Of a DNA stretch of 64,000 nt, positions 63,999-64,000 are shown piece after piece (the stretch's first letter is position 1; each line of letters starts with the position of its first letter). The stretch is taken from positions 1,346,501 through 1,410,500 of the forward strand of contig NZ_OY762015.1 of the NCBI RefSeq assembly GCF_963665055.1, in the 5' to 3' direction. The stretch comes from an uncultured Methanobacterium sp. (lineage in GTDB: Archaea; Methanobacteriota; Methanobacteria; Methanobacteriales; Methanobacteriaceae). The translations under genes were made by a program, and so were the position numbers. The notes beneath the pieces were generated by a model, which was not told the origin of the DNA, did no database searches, and saw only the letters and a list, made by a program, of their open reading frames with translations.

Positions 63999-64000
63999 GT

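Overview
The window looks like a chromosomal segment of a hydrogenotrophic methanogen of the order Methanobacteriales, most likely Methanobacterium or a close relative. It carries hdrC/hdrB, a contiguous run of methanogenesis marker genes, an F420H2-oxidase-type flavodiiron protein, 2-phosphoglycerate kinase, diphthine synthase, archaeal Trm5, Nob1, archaeal 7S SRP RNA, PiT and archaeal PPAT. DNA is AT-rich, intergenic regions are very AT-rich, and many starts are preceded by AGGTGA or GGAGGTGA Shine-Dalgarno sequences, often with TTG or GTG starts.

Region 1 (1-16.2 kb) is a surface-glycan locus. A six-gene minus-strand operon (12425 to 4294) holds two paralogous GT-C membrane enzymes, two GT4 glycosyltransferases, a flippase and UDP-galactopyranose mutase (glf). 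Next to it are a GlfT-like GT2, a WsaF-like GT, and separate GT-C/STT3-like and other polytopic proteins, with yjjX-like and coaD genes inserted. This suggests a galactofuranose-containing cell-surface polymer. Region 2 (16.2-26 kb) holds a radical SAM protein, an APC permease, two PLP aminotransferases, a QueG-like Fe-S protein, an ICMT-like methyltransferase, an AlkA-like glycosylase, a VOC protein and tRNA-Ser(GCT). Region 3 (26-38 kb) has SRP RNA, pitA, a DDE insertion sequence with matching flanking direct repeats, fprA, a CBS protein, 2-PGK, DUF2096/DUF749 genes, hdrCB and an ArcS/TGT-like protein.

Region 4 (37.8-49 kb) has a PadR-ABC exporter-methyltransferase cluster that includes a frameshifted Cys-rich small gene. 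It also has DUF1847, an orphan Dam methylase, dphB, trm5, an acidic His/Cys-rich protein, mtnA and nifB. Region 5 (49.2-56 kb) is a tight minus-strand run read as mmp2, mmp3, mmp6, DUF2111, mmp5, mmp15 and mmp17, preceded by a DUF2117 gene. Several of these families are linked to activation or maturation of methyl-coenzyme M reductase. Region 6 (56-64 kb) has nob1, a GC-rich structured RNA candidate, moaB, pyrE, an unlisted 48-residue zinc-finger microprotein, a PRC-barrel protein, an SSS symporter with its small partner, and an N/G-rich surface protein cut by the window edge.

Three things stand out. hdrC has an acidic extension of about 120 residues and a strong internal ribosome binding site exactly at the canonical start, suggesting two HdrC forms. 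Many intergenic gaps carry short tandem arrays (15-18 bp units), several of them duplicating sequence across a stop codon, and one fills the PadR promoter. A GT4 gene appears to start at ATA. All family names are from reading the sequence; no database search was run.
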